DNA of 64,000 nt from Acidithiobacillus marinus (GTDB lineage: Bacteria > Pseudomonadota > Gammaproteobacteria > Acidithiobacillales > Acidithiobacillaceae): NCBI RefSeq assembly GCF_002847505.1, contig NZ_MXAV01000004.1:1-64000 (forward strand). Reading direction: 5' to 3'. The notes below the pieces were generated by a model. The model ran no database searches. It had not been told where the DNA came from and was given only the letters and a program-made list of their open reading frames with translations. Both the position numbers and the translations under genes were made by a program. This document shows, piece after piece, positions 44,252 through 52,855 of this stretch (its first letter is position 1; each line of letters starts with the position of its first letter).

Positions 44252-45603
44252 CAGGCTACTCCTGCCATGAGTGCTTGCACCACCCGTTCCATGTGCGCTG
44301 CCCTGGAGCCTTTGATCAGCACCACGGTTTCCGGGTTCAGCCGGGGTTGCAGTCTGGCAAGCAGCGGATCCATGTCCAGGAAGTGTTCGGCATCCGCCCC
44401 AAAAGCAGTGGCCGCCTCGGCAGCCAGCGGCCCCAATCCATAGAGAGCATCAATGCCTAACTGGCGGGCCAGCAGGCCTGCCTGACGATGATACAGTGCG
44501 GCGTCCGGACCCAGTTCGCCCATATCTCCAAGAACCAGAATGCGCTGACCGGACTGGGCTGCCAGAACCCGCAGCGCGGCTTCCAATGAGGCGGGATTGG
44601 CGTTGTAGGTGTCGTCGAGAAGGCGGCTGCCAGCCAGTCCCGGTCGCCATTGCAAACGTCCGGGAACCGCCTGCAATCCGGCCACGGCACGCTGAATCTG
44701 GGCAATATCCACATCCAGGGCGAGGGCCGCCGTGACCGCAGCCAGGACATTGGCGCCATTATGTTTGCCGGGCAGGGGGACTTCGAGGGTGAATTCTCCT
44801 TGTGGAGCACGTACTTCCAGTTGCTGATACAGACCGGATCCGGCCTGCCACTGTCCCTGCACCCGAGCTGGACGCTGCTCCAGACTGAAGCGCCAGATTT
44901 CTCCCGGGGCTTTTTCCGCCCAGAAGTCGGCATAGGTATCATCGCCGTTGAGAATGGCAATGCCTTGTGCATCCAGTCCCGAGAGGATCTCTCCCTTGGC
45001 GGCAGCCACAGCGGCGACACTCCCCAGTCCGGCAAGATGAGCCGGCCCGGCATTATTGATCAAAGCCAGAGTGGGCTTGGCGAGGCCGCTGAGTACTGTG
45101 AGCTCTCCGGCATGATTCATGCCCATTTCCAGAACGGCATAACGATGTTCCGCGCCCAGTCTTGCCAAGGTCAGGGGCACACCCAGGTGATTATTCTGAT
45201 TGCCATGGGTGGACAGCACCGGCCCGTGCTCGTTGAGGATGGCAGTCAGGACCTCTTTGACCGTGGTTTTGCCACAGGAGCCGGTAATCGCCACGAAAGG
45301 GATACTGAAGCGTTGCCGCCACTGCGCTGCCAGCTTCTGAAAGGCGACCAGCGTATCTTGAACCAGGATTCCCGGGGCCTCCACTGTACGCTGGCAGAGC
45401 ACTGCGCTGGCGCCCTGGGCGAGTGCCGCCGGGACGAAATCCGCCCCGTCAAAGTGCTCTCCGGCGAGGGCCACAAACAGCTTGCCAAGCATGGGGTGAC
45501 GGCTGTCGGTGGCAACGCCGTGAATTTCGTCCTTGCCCTGGCTGCCCGGCAGCAATTGGCCACCGGTGATGCGGGCGATATCATTCAGTGCGTAACGGAT
45601 CAT
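44251..45603 (-). CDS. murF: UDP-N-acetylmuramoyl-tripeptide--D-alanyl-D-alanine ligase
   Basis: 450 residues. P-loop [25 protein letters not shown], and [14 protein letters not shown] typical of MurF. Adds D-Ala-D-Ala made by Ddl. Overlaps murE by 4 bp. Cytoplasmic Mur ligase of normal length. Confidence 0.97.
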   Translation of the reverse strand: MIRYALNDIARITGGQLLPGSQGKDEIHGVATDSRHPMLGKLFVALAGEHFDGADFVPAALAQGASAVLCQRTVEAPGILVQDTLVAFQKLAAQWRQRFSIPFVAITGSCGKTTVKEVLTAILNEHGPVLSTHGNQNNHLGVPLTLARLGAEHRYAVLEMGMNHAGELTVLSGLAKPTLALINNAGPAHLAGLGSVAAVAAAKGEILSGLDAQGIAILNGDDTYADFWAEKAPGEIWRFSLEQRPARVQGQWQAGSGLYQQLEVRAPQGEFTLEVPLPGKHNGANVLAAVTAALALDVDIAQIQRAVAGLQAVPGRLQWRPGLAGSRLLDDTYNANPASLEAALRVLAAQSGQRILVLGDMGELGPDAALYHRQAGLLARQLGIDALYGLGPLAAEAATAFGADAEHFLDMDPLLARLQPRLNPETVVLIKGSRAAHMERVVQALMAGVA

Positions 45604-47051
45604 GATCGGAGGGCCTCCATGGCGACCTGCTGATCCTGAAAGGGGAATTTTTGACCCTGGATTTCCTGGGTGCGTTCGTGGCCTTTGCCAGCGATCAATA
45701 CCCAGTCCCCATGTTCTGCCTGACGAATGGCTGTATGGATAGCAGCTGTCCGTTCATGAATGACTTCAGCGGCAGCGGAATTGTGCATGCCTGCCAGAAT
45801 GTCCTGAACAATGCTTGCAGGGCTTTCACTGCGGGGGTTGTCGTCAGTAATAATGACGTGATCGGCAAAGCGCTCGGCTACGCCACCCATTTCCGGACGT
45901 TTACCCCGATCCCGGTCTCCCCCACAGCCGAACACCAGATGGATTTTTCCCTTGACGATGGCGCGCAGGTCTTTCAGTACCCGTTCGAGCGCATCCGGAG
46001 TGTGGGCATAATCGATCATCACCTGCGCCTTGCCCGGTTCAGAGGGCAGACGCTGATAGCGTCCTTCCGGCAAATCCAGCCGGCGGATCTGCGCCTCCGT
46101 GACCGTCCAGCCCAGCCCTTCGGCAGTGGCCAGGGCCGCCATTAAATTCTGCACATTACAATCGCCAATGAGCGGGCTTCGCCATTGTTGCGCGCCCTTC
46201 GCACTCTCGACGGTCAGCAGAGTACCGCTGGCTCCGGAATGCAGGTCTTTCAACTGGAAATCGCAGGGAGATTTTCCGAAACCGATTATTTTCACTTGAG
46301 GATCTATCTGATGGGCCAGCACTTCGGAAAAAGGCTCGTCGTGATTCAAAACAGCCAGTTGCAATTCCGGAAAGCGAAACAGGCGGGCCTTGGCCGCGCC
46401 GTAGTGCTGCATGTCTCCGTGAAAATCCAGATGATCACGACTGAGATTGGTAAACACCGCCACCTGGAAAGGCACGGCCGCCACCCGGCCAAGGACCAGG
46501 GCATGAGAGGAGACCTCCAGCGCAATGACCTTGGCACCCTGAGCGCGAAGCAAGGCCAGCGTTTCCCACAGACGCACCGCTTCCGGTGTGGTGTTGGCAT
46601 GGGCGACCAGGGCATTGACCGGACCGTAACCCAGGGTCCCGATGAGCATGGCGGGTTGCGGCGCCAATTCGGCAATCAGGCGGGTCACACTGCTTTTGCC
46701 GTTGGTACCGGTCACGCCGATCAACACCGGTGTTTCCTGCTCATCCCATTGATGCCAGCGCCGCAAGGCGTGACCGAGCTTTTCGCGTAGATCCGTACTT
46801 TGCCAGCAGAGATGTCCTTTTTCTTCGGAAATCAGGGCGTTATGATCTCCTTCCAGCACTGCGGCAGCGGCACCCGCCTGCCAGGCCTGGAGTAAATAAT
46901 GATCAGCATTCCCATGCTGGTTGCGCAAGCCCACATAGAGCATGCCGGGATGCAGGCGGCGGGTATCGGTTTCGATACCCGTTACGATCAGTTCTGCCAG
47001 CGCGGTAGGCAGGTCATCGAAAAGTCGGGAGAGTGGTTCAGTGCGCGGCAT
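45600..47051 (-). CDS. murE: UDP-N-acetylmuramoyl-L-alanyl-D-glutamate--2,6-diaminopimelate ligase
   Basis: 483 residues from ATG 47051, which overlaps ftsI by 14 bp. P-loop GVTGTNGKSSVTRLIA, NLSRDHLDFHGDMQHY, and the DAP-specificity motif DNPRSESP (DNPR), so meso-diaminopimelate is added rather than lysine. GYAHTPDALE-type sequence (DYAHTPDALERVL) is also present. Confidence 0.96.
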   Translation of the reverse strand: MPRTEPLSRLFDDLPTALAELIVTGIETDTRRLHPGMLYVGLRNQHGNADHYLLQAWQAGAAAAVLEGDHNALISEEKGHLCWQSTDLREKLGHALRRWHQWDEQETPVLIGVTGTNGKSSVTRLIAELAPQPAMLIGTLGYGPVNALVAHANTTPEAVRLWETLALLRAQGAKVIALEVSSHALVLGRVAAVPFQVAVFTNLSRDHLDFHGDMQHYGAAKARLFRFPELQLAVLNHDEPFSEVLAHQIDPQVKIIGFGKSPCDFQLKDLHSGASGTLLTVESAKGAQQWRSPLIGDCNVQNLMAALATAEGLGWTVTEAQIRRLDLPEGRYQRLPSEPGKAQVMIDYAHTPDALERVLKDLRAIVKGKIHLVFGCGGDRDRGKRPEMGGVAERFADHVIITDDNPRSESPASIVQDILAGMHNSAAAEVIHERTAAIHTAIRQAEHGDWVLIAGKGHERTQEIQGQKFPFQDQQVAMEALRS

Positions 47052-48819
47052 CACCCACTCCTTCCGCCCAACGCTGGGTTTCGCTGGCTGACGCCTGATG
47101 GGCTGCCGTGGCACTTTCCAAGAGTGCGGGATTCGGTTGGATGCCCATGCTTTGCAGGGCGGCTGCCATGGTCACCCGAAATACCGGGGCAGCGACGACC
47201 CCGCCATAGCGCCAGCCCTGGGTGGGACCACGGACGACGACAGCCATGACCAGGCGGGGGTTCCGGGCAGGCGCAAAACCGACAAAAGTGGTATTCACCT
47301 GATTTTTATGGAAACCCCCTTTGCCGTTGGCGATGATGGAAGTTCCGGTTTTGCCCGCCACGCTGTACCCGGGAATGCTGGCCAGAAAGCCGGTGCCCCC
47401 GGGGCCGGTGACGCCGGTCAGCCACTGGGTCAGGCGGGCGGCGGTAGCGGCGGGCATGATCCGGGTGCCTTTTGCACCGGGATTTTCCTGGCGAATCAGG
47501 GTCGGTGCTACATACACACCTTGATTGGCAATGGCCCCATAGGCTGCGGCCAGTTGCAGGGGGGTCACGGACAGACCATATCCGTAAGCCATGGCCGCTC
47601 TGCGGGCAATATCCCAACCCTGCCAGGCGGGCAGGGTTCCGGAACTCTCTCCGGGAAGTCCGAGGCCACTGCTCTGCCCAAAACCAGCCTGCCGGAGCAT
47701 ATGAAAAAGGTCGGCCGGCGGTGTGCGCAGGGAAATTTTGGCCGCCCCGATGTTGCTGGAATACTTGAGTACCTGGGCCAGATCCAGATTGTTGTGGCGG
47801 ACATCATCCTGAATGCAGAAGCGGGCCACCCGAAAACAGTTGGTATTGACGTTGAAAGTGGCATCGGGCTGGATGCTCTGGTCGTCCAGTGCAGCGGCAA
47901 TGGTAAAAGGTTTCATCACCGAGCCCGGTTCGAAGGTGTCGGCAATGGCCCGATTGTTGTAAAGAGCTGCTTGATAATCGCTGCGATCATTGGGGTTGAA
48001 AGCCGGATAACTGACCATGGCCAGCACTTCGCCACTTTGCGCATCCATCAGCACTGCGGCTCCCGAACGGGCCTGAAAACGCTGCACTGCTGAGGCCAGA
48101 CTGGTGTAGGCCACATACTGGAGATGGCGATCAATGCTGAGGGTCAGGGCTTTACCGGGCTGGGCAGCGTGCGCAGGACCACGCAAGCTCAGAGGATGAC
48201 CGTAATTGTCCCGCAAGCCGGTCTCTTCCCCGGCCTTGCCCGTCAACCACTGGTTATATGCCAGTTCCAGGCCTTCAATACCGTTACCATCGACATTGGT
48301 AAAGCCGATGAGCGGGGCGGCAATGCTCCCGGCAGGGTAATAACGACGATTTTCATTCAGGCTATACAATCCGGGAACCCGTAGTGCCGTGATTTTTTCG
48401 GCACGCTCGGGATCAATCTGGCGGGCGATAAAAGCAAAATGGCTGCCGCCATTGTGGACACGAGTTTGCAGTTCGTTGACGCTGATCCCCAGATCCGCAG
48501 CGACTTGCGGCCATTTTTGGTGCTGCTGGCTGAAAATCTGCGGATCTACCCAGAGGGTTTTGACCGGGACCGACAAGGCCAGCGGCTTGCCATGGCGATC
48601 AAAGATGGAGCCACGTTGTACTGGCAATGGAAAATGACGCAAATAGCGCTGGGCGCCTTGGTCGCGCAAAAACTGGCCATGCTCCACCTGCGCGCGCCAG
48701 GCCTGGACCATGATGGTAGCGAAAGCCAGTGTTACGGCTGCCCACACGGCGGTCGCCCGCCACGCCGGTAAGGCGGCGCGGACGGGGATTTTTGCCGGAT
48801 GTGCAGAGGTGGGATTCAC
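47038..48819 (-). CDS. ftsI: peptidoglycan transpeptidase FtsI (PBP3)
   Basis: 593 residues. A membrane segment at about 23-42 is followed by a pedestal domain and the transpeptidase domain. Active-site motifs: SVMK (FEPGSVMKPFT), SSN (KYSSNIG) and KTG (AGKTGTSII). Cross-links septal peptidoglycan. Overlaps ftsL by 4 bp. The C-terminus is slightly longer than E. coli PBP3 with a polar tail. Confidence 0.97.
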   Translation of the reverse strand: MNPTSAHPAKIPVRAALPAWRATAVWAAVTLAFATIMVQAWRAQVEHGQFLRDQGAQRYLRHFPLPVQRGSIFDRHGKPLALSVPVKTLWVDPQIFSQQHQKWPQVAADLGISVNELQTRVHNGGSHFAFIARQIDPERAEKITALRVPGLYSLNENRRYYPAGSIAAPLIGFTNVDGNGIEGLELAYNQWLTGKAGEETGLRDNYGHPLSLRGPAHAAQPGKALTLSIDRHLQYVAYTSLASAVQRFQARSGAAVLMDAQSGEVLAMVSYPAFNPNDRSDYQAALYNNRAIADTFEPGSVMKPFTIAAALDDQSIQPDATFNVNTNCFRVARFCIQDDVRHNNLDLAQVLKYSSNIGAAKISLRTPPADLFHMLRQAGFGQSSGLGLPGESSGTLPAWQGWDIARRAAMAYGYGLSVTPLQLAAAYGAIANQGVYVAPTLIRQENPGAKGTRIMPAATAARLTQWLTGVTGPGGTGFLASIPGYSVAGKTGTSIIANGKGGFHKNQVNTTFVGFAPARNPRLVMAVVVRGPTQGWRYGGVVAAPVFRVTMAAALQSMGIQPNPALLESATAAHQASASETQRWAEGVGDAAH

Positions 48820-49079
48820 TGGGCTTTCACCATCACGATCTGATTGTTTTTCGGCGCGCTCAAGCCCAGCTTCTGGCGGGCAATATCCCCTACCCGGGCA
48901 TTGGAGGCGAGGGTGGCCTGCTCCAACTGCAATTGTCCCCAGCGATTGTCCAGGGCGAAATGTTTGGCCTGCGCTTCCTGCAGGGCAATGAACTGACTGC
49001 GGGTGTTTTCCCGGGCTGCCACTATACCGATCAGGGTGACCATGATGAGAATGGCCAGAATCACCGTGCTACGCCGCAT
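48816..49079 (-). CDS. ftsL: cell division protein FtsL
   Basis: 87 residues from ATG 49079, with AAGGAG 8 bases upstream; the longer frame from 49100 lies over rsmH. One membrane segment near residues 5-22 (TVILAILIMVTLIGIVAA) is followed by a heptad-patterned periplasmic helix. Small bitopic partner of FtsB/FtsQ. Sequence is poorly conserved; the assignment rests on size, topology and its place between rsmH and ftsI. Confidence 0.9.
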   Translation of the reverse strand: MRRSTVILAILIMVTLIGIVAARENTRSQFIALQEAQAKHFALDNRWGQLQLEQATLASNARVGDIARQKLGLSAPKNNQIVMVKAQ

Positions 49080-50028
49080 GACGATCACTCCTTTCCGCAA
49101 CTCTGAGTACGGCAGAACGGGAACGGGGGTTCATCTGGACCTCTGCGGCGCCGGCCCGCAGACTTTTGCCAATGGCCCGCCAGGGTAAGGGCGGGATTTC
49201 AGCCGCACGCAGCGGTAAATCGCTGCTGACCCGATAGCTGTCCGCCCGAAAAAACCGCTTCACCATGCGGTCTTCCAGAGAATGAAAGCTGATAATGGCC
49301 AAACGCCCGCCCGCCCGGAGCGCTGCCATGGCTTCGGGCAGAAACTGTTCCAACTCTTCCAGTTCGTGATTGATGAATATGCGAATCCCCTGAAAACTGC
49401 GGGTTGCCGGATTGAACCCGGGATCATGGCGGGGAACTACAGTGGCGATCAGTGCAGCCAACTGCCCGGTGCGCTGCAGGGGGGTCTGGGTCCGCTCCTG
49501 GACGATTTTACGGGCAATGGGGCGGGCGAAGCGTTCCTCACCATAATTTTTCAGGACTTGGCTGATTTCTTTTTCGGCGGCAGTATTCAGCCACTCTGCA
49601 GCGCTGATACCCGTATCGGGATCCATGCGCATATCCAAAGGACCATCGCGCAGAAAGCTGAAGCCGCGTTCTGCTTCATCAAGCTGGGGAGAAGAAACAC
49701 CCAAATCGGCGAGAATGGCGTCCACACTATCCCAATCGAGACTTTGGAGTACGGCGCGAATCTCGCTGAAGCGCGCCTGACGCACGACCACCCGTTCGTC
49801 ATGGCCGAAACGCTCTTGCAGGGCAGCAACAGCGCTGGGATCGCGATCCAGAATCAGGAGCATATCCTGATGCTGCAGGTGTTCCAGTAATGCTGCACTA
49901 TGGCCGCCACGGCCGCCGGTAGCATCCACGCAACGCCGCACAGCCCCCGCACCGAGCGCAGGCAGAAGCATGGCGACACTTTCTTGCAGAAGAACGGTGA
50001 CGTGCGAGCCGGGAGCGGGCGTCTTCAT
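49069..50028 (-). CDS. rsmH: 16S rRNA (cytosine-1402-N4)-methyltransferase
   Basis: 319 residues. Starts HVTVLLQESVAMLLPALGAG, with the AdoMet loop CVDATGGRGGHSAALLEHL, DLGVSSPQLDEAERGFSF and the C-terminal SFHSLEDRMVKRFFR. Methylates C1402 of 16S rRNA. Overlaps mraZ by 4 bp and ftsL by 11 bp. Confidence 0.97.
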   Translation of the reverse strand: MKTPAPGSHVTVLLQESVAMLLPALGAGAVRRCVDATGGRGGHSAALLEHLQHQDMLLILDRDPSAVAALQERFGHDERVVVRQARFSEIRAVLQSLDWDSVDAILADLGVSSPQLDEAERGFSFLRDGPLDMRMDPDTGISAAEWLNTAAEKEISQVLKNYGEERFARPIARKIVQERTQTPLQRTGQLAALIATVVPRHDPGFNPATRSFQGIRIFINHELEELEQFLPEAMAALRAGGRLAIISFHSLEDRMVKRFFRADSYRVSSDLPLRAAEIPPLPWRAIGKSLRAGAAEVQMNPRSRSAVLRVAERSDRHAA

Positions 50029-50480
50029 AGAACGAGATCCCCCAGGCTGGCAAAACCCTCGCTATCACTGAGGCTGTTTTCCTGATAGCGGTCCCAACAC
50101 TGCGCATCCCAGATCTCGAATTTGTTGATTTGTCCGACAACCACCAGCTCCTTATCAAGTTCGGCAAAGCGGCGCAGGTTGGGTGAGAGAAGAATACGGG
50201 CCTGACTATCCAGGCGCATTTCTTCTGACTGACCCACAAACATTCGTTGGAATTGTCGAGCCTTGGGATTGTTGCTGGGCAGTTCAGCCACCTTGGCCTC
50301 TACTTTTTCCCAGGTGGGTAACGGGTATGCGACCAGGCAATGTTCCCCGGGACGGCTCTGCACGTCGATGGTCACCACTATCTGGCCGTCACAATGGGCA
50401 TTCAGCCAGTCGCGGAAACGCGCCGGGACGTTCATGCGCCCCTTGCTATCGAGATTGTGTCGATGCGTTCCCCTAAACAT
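50025..50480 (-). CDS. mraZ: transcriptional regulator MraZ
   Basis: 151 residues from ATG 50480. Two SpoVT/AbrB-like repeats, each with the DSKGRMNVPARFR or DSQARILLSPNLR motif. MraZ binds repeats upstream of its own operon and lowers dcw transcription. First gene of the cluster; its operator lies just upstream at 50492-50527. Confidence 0.97.
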   Translation of the reverse strand: MFRGTHRHNLDSKGRMNVPARFRDWLNAHCDGQIVVTIDVQSRPGEHCLVAYPLPTWEKVEAKVAELPSNNPKARQFQRMFVGQSEEMRLDSQARILLSPNLRRFAELDKELVVVGQINKFEIWDAQCWDRYQENSLSDSEGFASLGDLVL

Positions 50481-50491
50481 GCTGCAGCCTT

Positions 50492-50527
50492 CTCCAGATT
50501 CTTCCACATTTACCCACTTTCACCCAC
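50492..50527 (-). promoter_or_regulatory. MraZ operator: four 10-bp spaced repeats
   Basis: On the coding strand GTGGGTGAAA-GTGGGTAAAT precedes GTGGAAGAAT-CTGGAGAAGG: four (G/C)TGG(G/A) units with an exact 10-bp period between the dcw promoter and the mraZ start. This matches the known MraZ binding pattern of TGGGN repeats separated by 5 bases. The two copies nearest the promoter are perfect TGGG, while those near mraZ degrade to TGGA. Confidence 0.85.
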
Positions 50528-50534
50528 GAAGTGA

Positions 50535-50563
50535 AGATTAGAGGGGATGCTGCTTACTGTCAA
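50535..50563 (-). promoter_or_regulatory. dcw cluster promoter
   Basis: TTGACA (complement of 50558-50563), 17-bp spacer, TAATCT (complement of 50535-50540). This near-consensus sigma70 promoter puts the start site at about 50528, at the edge of the first MraZ repeat, so bound MraZ would block it. Confidence 0.85.
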
Positions 50564-50789
50564 GGATAAATCTTGAATAATTACGGCATGTTAGCGCATG
50601 TTTATGAAGGCGTATAAAACACTTTAAAGGATTACTGTAATTCAAGGATTATGAAGTATAAAGTGCTCATACCCCTTATTGCTGAAGGGAGTAAGTGGAT
50701 AGCGACTGAATGCTAAAAAGAATAGTTATTTGATTTTAATCAACGGATTGTAAATGTGACGCGGAGATATTGCTGCTGAAGCGTTGAAA
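50564..50789. other. AT-rich spacer between rnpB and the dcw promoter
   Basis: About 225 bp, clearly more AT-rich than its surroundings. It contains a perfect TTGATTTTAATCAA palindrome at 50730-50743. No gene or clear terminator for rnpB was seen. Confidence 0.6.
50730..50743. promoter_or_regulatory. FNR/ANR-type palindrome
   Basis: TTGAT-TTTA-ATCAA matches the FNR-family consensus TTGATNNNNATCAA at all ten defined positions. It is 167 bp upstream of the dcw -35 box and about 50 bp past the rnpB 3' end. Whether it controls anything is unknown. Confidence 0.45.
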
Positions 50790-51134
50790 ATGGGAGTGAG
50801 CCGATAAGCCGGGTTCTGTCGTGGACGACCATTCCTCTAGGCCAGCACTTACGCGCAGGCTCCAGCAATCTACCCGCATGCACCGCGGACCACGGTATCG
50901 CATGCCTATTTGATCTTGCTCCAGGCGGGGTTTTCCCTGCCATTTCCGTTACCGGAAATGCGGTGCGCTCTTACCGCACCTTTTCACCCTTACCGGCGCT
51001 TGCGCGCTTGGCGGTATATTTTCTGTGGCACTTTCCGTAGGCTCACGCCTCCCGGCCGTTAACCGGCGCCTTGCCCTGTGGAGCCCGGACTTTCCTCTCC
51101 GGATCAATCCGCAGCGGTCGTCTGGCTCACTCCG
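50790..51134 (-). ncRNA. rnpB: RNase P RNA
   Basis: About 345 nt, bacterial type A. The ends pair as helix P1 (GGAGTGAGCC at the 5' end with GGCTCACTCC at the 3' end). The conserved core GGAGAGGAAAGTCCGGGCTC near the 5' end and ACCCGGCTTATCGG near the 3' end are diagnostic, and the ACAGAA-type J-region (GACAGAACCCGG) is present. It is the catalytic RNA that matures tRNA 5' ends. Ends are estimated from P1, with an uncertainty of a few bases. Confidence 0.95.
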
Positions 51135-51140
51135 AGGCGG

Positions 51141-51169
51141 ATCATACGCGTTTTCAAGCCTCTTGTCAG
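51141..51169 (-). promoter_or_regulatory. rnpB promoter
   Basis: CTGACA (complement of 51164-51169), 17-bp spacer, TATGAT (complement of 51141-51146). It predicts transcription beginning about 7 bases downstream, at the inferred RNA 5' end near 51134. Good internal agreement. Confidence 0.75.
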
Positions 51170-51271
51170 AAGAAAAAAGGCCGCATTGACGAGCTATACT
51201 GTGTATCTGAGAGTGATTCAGTATCGAATAGCTTGTTTGTTACTGACAGCGTTTTATGGAGGATAAAAGCC

Positions 51272-51538
51272 ATGATTAATGACAGCTTTCTGGATGAGGC
51301 CCGCGAAGTCCCGTCCACCGCCCCCATGGAAAGAGTGGTGGCGTGGTCTGTTTTTCGGAGTCGGGCAGATGCCCGCAATCTGCTGGACCATGTCCATCTG
51401 GCACCCGGGCAGGCATTGGTCGGTGGTCACGGTCAGGACAGTGTGGCCCCTTACTGGTGGGTAGGGGTGCAAGTACAGGATATGGGGCAATGGGGAAATG
51501 CCACAGCAGTCAACAAGAAGGGGCGCCTGGGAGATTGA
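51272..51538 (+). CDS. small protein of unknown function
   Basis: 88 residues from ATG 51272, with TGGAGG 12 bases upstream; an ORF reaching back to 51071 would run over rnpB and is rejected. Contains VVAWSVFRSRADARNLLDHV and APYWWVGVQV. No signal, membrane segment or known domain. The last 29 bp overlap the convergent cca gene. Strong ribosome site and clean start suggest it is expressed. Family not recognised. Confidence 0.6.
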   Translation: MINDSFLDEAREVPSTAPMERVVAWSVFRSRADARNLLDHVHLAPGQALVGGHGQDSVAPYWWVGVQVQDMGQWGNATAVNKKGRLGD

Positions 51539-52850
51539 GCTCGGGAAAAAGGCCGCGCATGGCTTTGAGTAATACGCGACGATCGCGATGACTTTCCAGG
51601 ACCTGCTTCTGGTAGGCGCTGCGCAATATCTGGCCGAGCCTGGGTCCCGGAGAAATGCCCAGATCCAGTAGGTCTTCACCCCGCAGTAAGGCGTCGGGGA
51701 GGGTTTCCCAGAGTCCCAGTTGCTGCCAGATCTCGCGGGTGCTGGTGATGGCCGGGACGTCGCGGTGTCCGGCTCCCTGGGCATCAGCCAGAGCCAAGTC
51801 GAGAAGGAGGCCGCGATCCGGCACCTGAAGAGCCAAGCGGGCATAGGCCTTGCGACCGGCCTGGGCATGGAACAAGGCATGGGGAGCCCCATGCCAGCGC
51901 AGTAAGGGTATGATCTGTGACAGCAGATGCGCGCCGGGAAAGTAGCGGCTGAGAAAAAGTGTGGCAGGCGCCAGGATCTGCTCATGACCGATGGCTCGCC
52001 ATATCTGCCGGGCGTCCCGTCGGGTACAGATCGCTTTGCCGAGATCGTGTAACAGTGCCGCCAGCATCAGCACAATATCCCTAGCTGGTTGATCCTGGCG
52101 TAGCTTGGCCGCTTCAGCCAGCACTTTACCGGTATGTATCCAGACATCGCCTTCGGGATGGGCATCGGGGCGCTGTGGGGCAGCCTGTAAGGCGGCGAGA
52201 GCCGGAAAAGCCTGGATGCTGCCGGTTTGCGCCAAAGCGTCCCAGGCTCTGCGCAGATTGCGCCCGCGCAAGAGCAGCGCCTCCCACTCCTTGCGCAGTC
52301 GTTCGGCCGGAAGCTCCGGCAATGCTACTGCCAGTTTTTGGCAGATACCGACGCTCGCGGCATCCAGATGAAAATTCAGTTGTCCGACTAGACGTGCAGC
52401 CCGAAAAGCTCTCAGGGGATCCTCGACAAAAGTGTCAGGACGTACCATGCGCAGACGTTTTTCCTGAAGATCGCGAAGGCCGCCGACCGCATCCAGCACC
52501 TGTCCCGTTCGCCAGTCCCAGGCCAGAGCGTTGACGGTAAAGTCACGCCGCCGGGCGGCAATGGACCAGGGGAGATGAGGATCGGGTATTCCCCCGCTTT
52601 GGGGCAGGGCAATTTCGGCACCGGCCACTACCCAGACGGCACAACGGGCGCCCACCCGGTGCGCGGCAAAAGGGGCGAGACATGCTTCCAGACGATTTTC
52701 GCTCAATCCGGAAACCTCCAGATCCCAGTCATGCACAGGCAAGCCCAACAAGCTGTCGCGTACCGCCCCGCCCACCAGCAGGATTCTCGCTCCCGCTTGT
52801 TCCAGTGCGGCGAAAACCGGCATGAGTCTGGGCGGTAACGTGATGTCCAT
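51510..52850 (-). CDS. cca: CCA tRNA nucleotidyltransferase
   Basis: 446 residues. N-terminal class II nucleotidyltransferase: LLVGGAVRDSLLGLPVHDWD and the RRRDFTVNALAWD motif. A tRNA-binding region follows, then an HD phosphohydrolase domain (LAALLHDLGKAIC). Adds or repairs the 3' CCA of tRNAs. The metal-site pair reads DWD, a normal DxD. The HD domain marks the multifunctional type seen in E. coli. Confidence 0.94.
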   Translation of the reverse strand: MDITLPPRLMPVFAALEQAGARILLVGGAVRDSLLGLPVHDWDLEVSGLSENRLEACLAPFAAHRVGARCAVWVVAGAEIALPQSGGIPDPHLPWSIAARRRDFTVNALAWDWRTGQVLDAVGGLRDLQEKRLRMVRPDTFVEDPLRAFRAARLVGQLNFHLDAASVGICQKLAVALPELPAERLRKEWEALLLRGRNLRRAWDALAQTGSIQAFPALAALQAAPQRPDAHPEGDVWIHTGKVLAEAAKLRQDQPARDIVLMLAALLHDLGKAICTRRDARQIWRAIGHEQILAPATLFLSRYFPGAHLLSQIIPLLRWHGAPHALFHAQAGRKAYARLALQVPDRGLLLDLALADAQGAGHRDVPAITSTREIWQQLGLWETLPDALLRGEDLLDLGISPGPRLGQILRSAYQKQVLESHRDRRVLLKAMRGLFPELNLPGAPSC

Positions 52851-52855
52851 GAGAT

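Noticed and set aside
51195-51224. ATACTG/CAGTAT inverted repeat upstream of the 88-residue gene
   Set aside because: Six-base arms with a 17-base loop are likely by chance; no matching second site seen.
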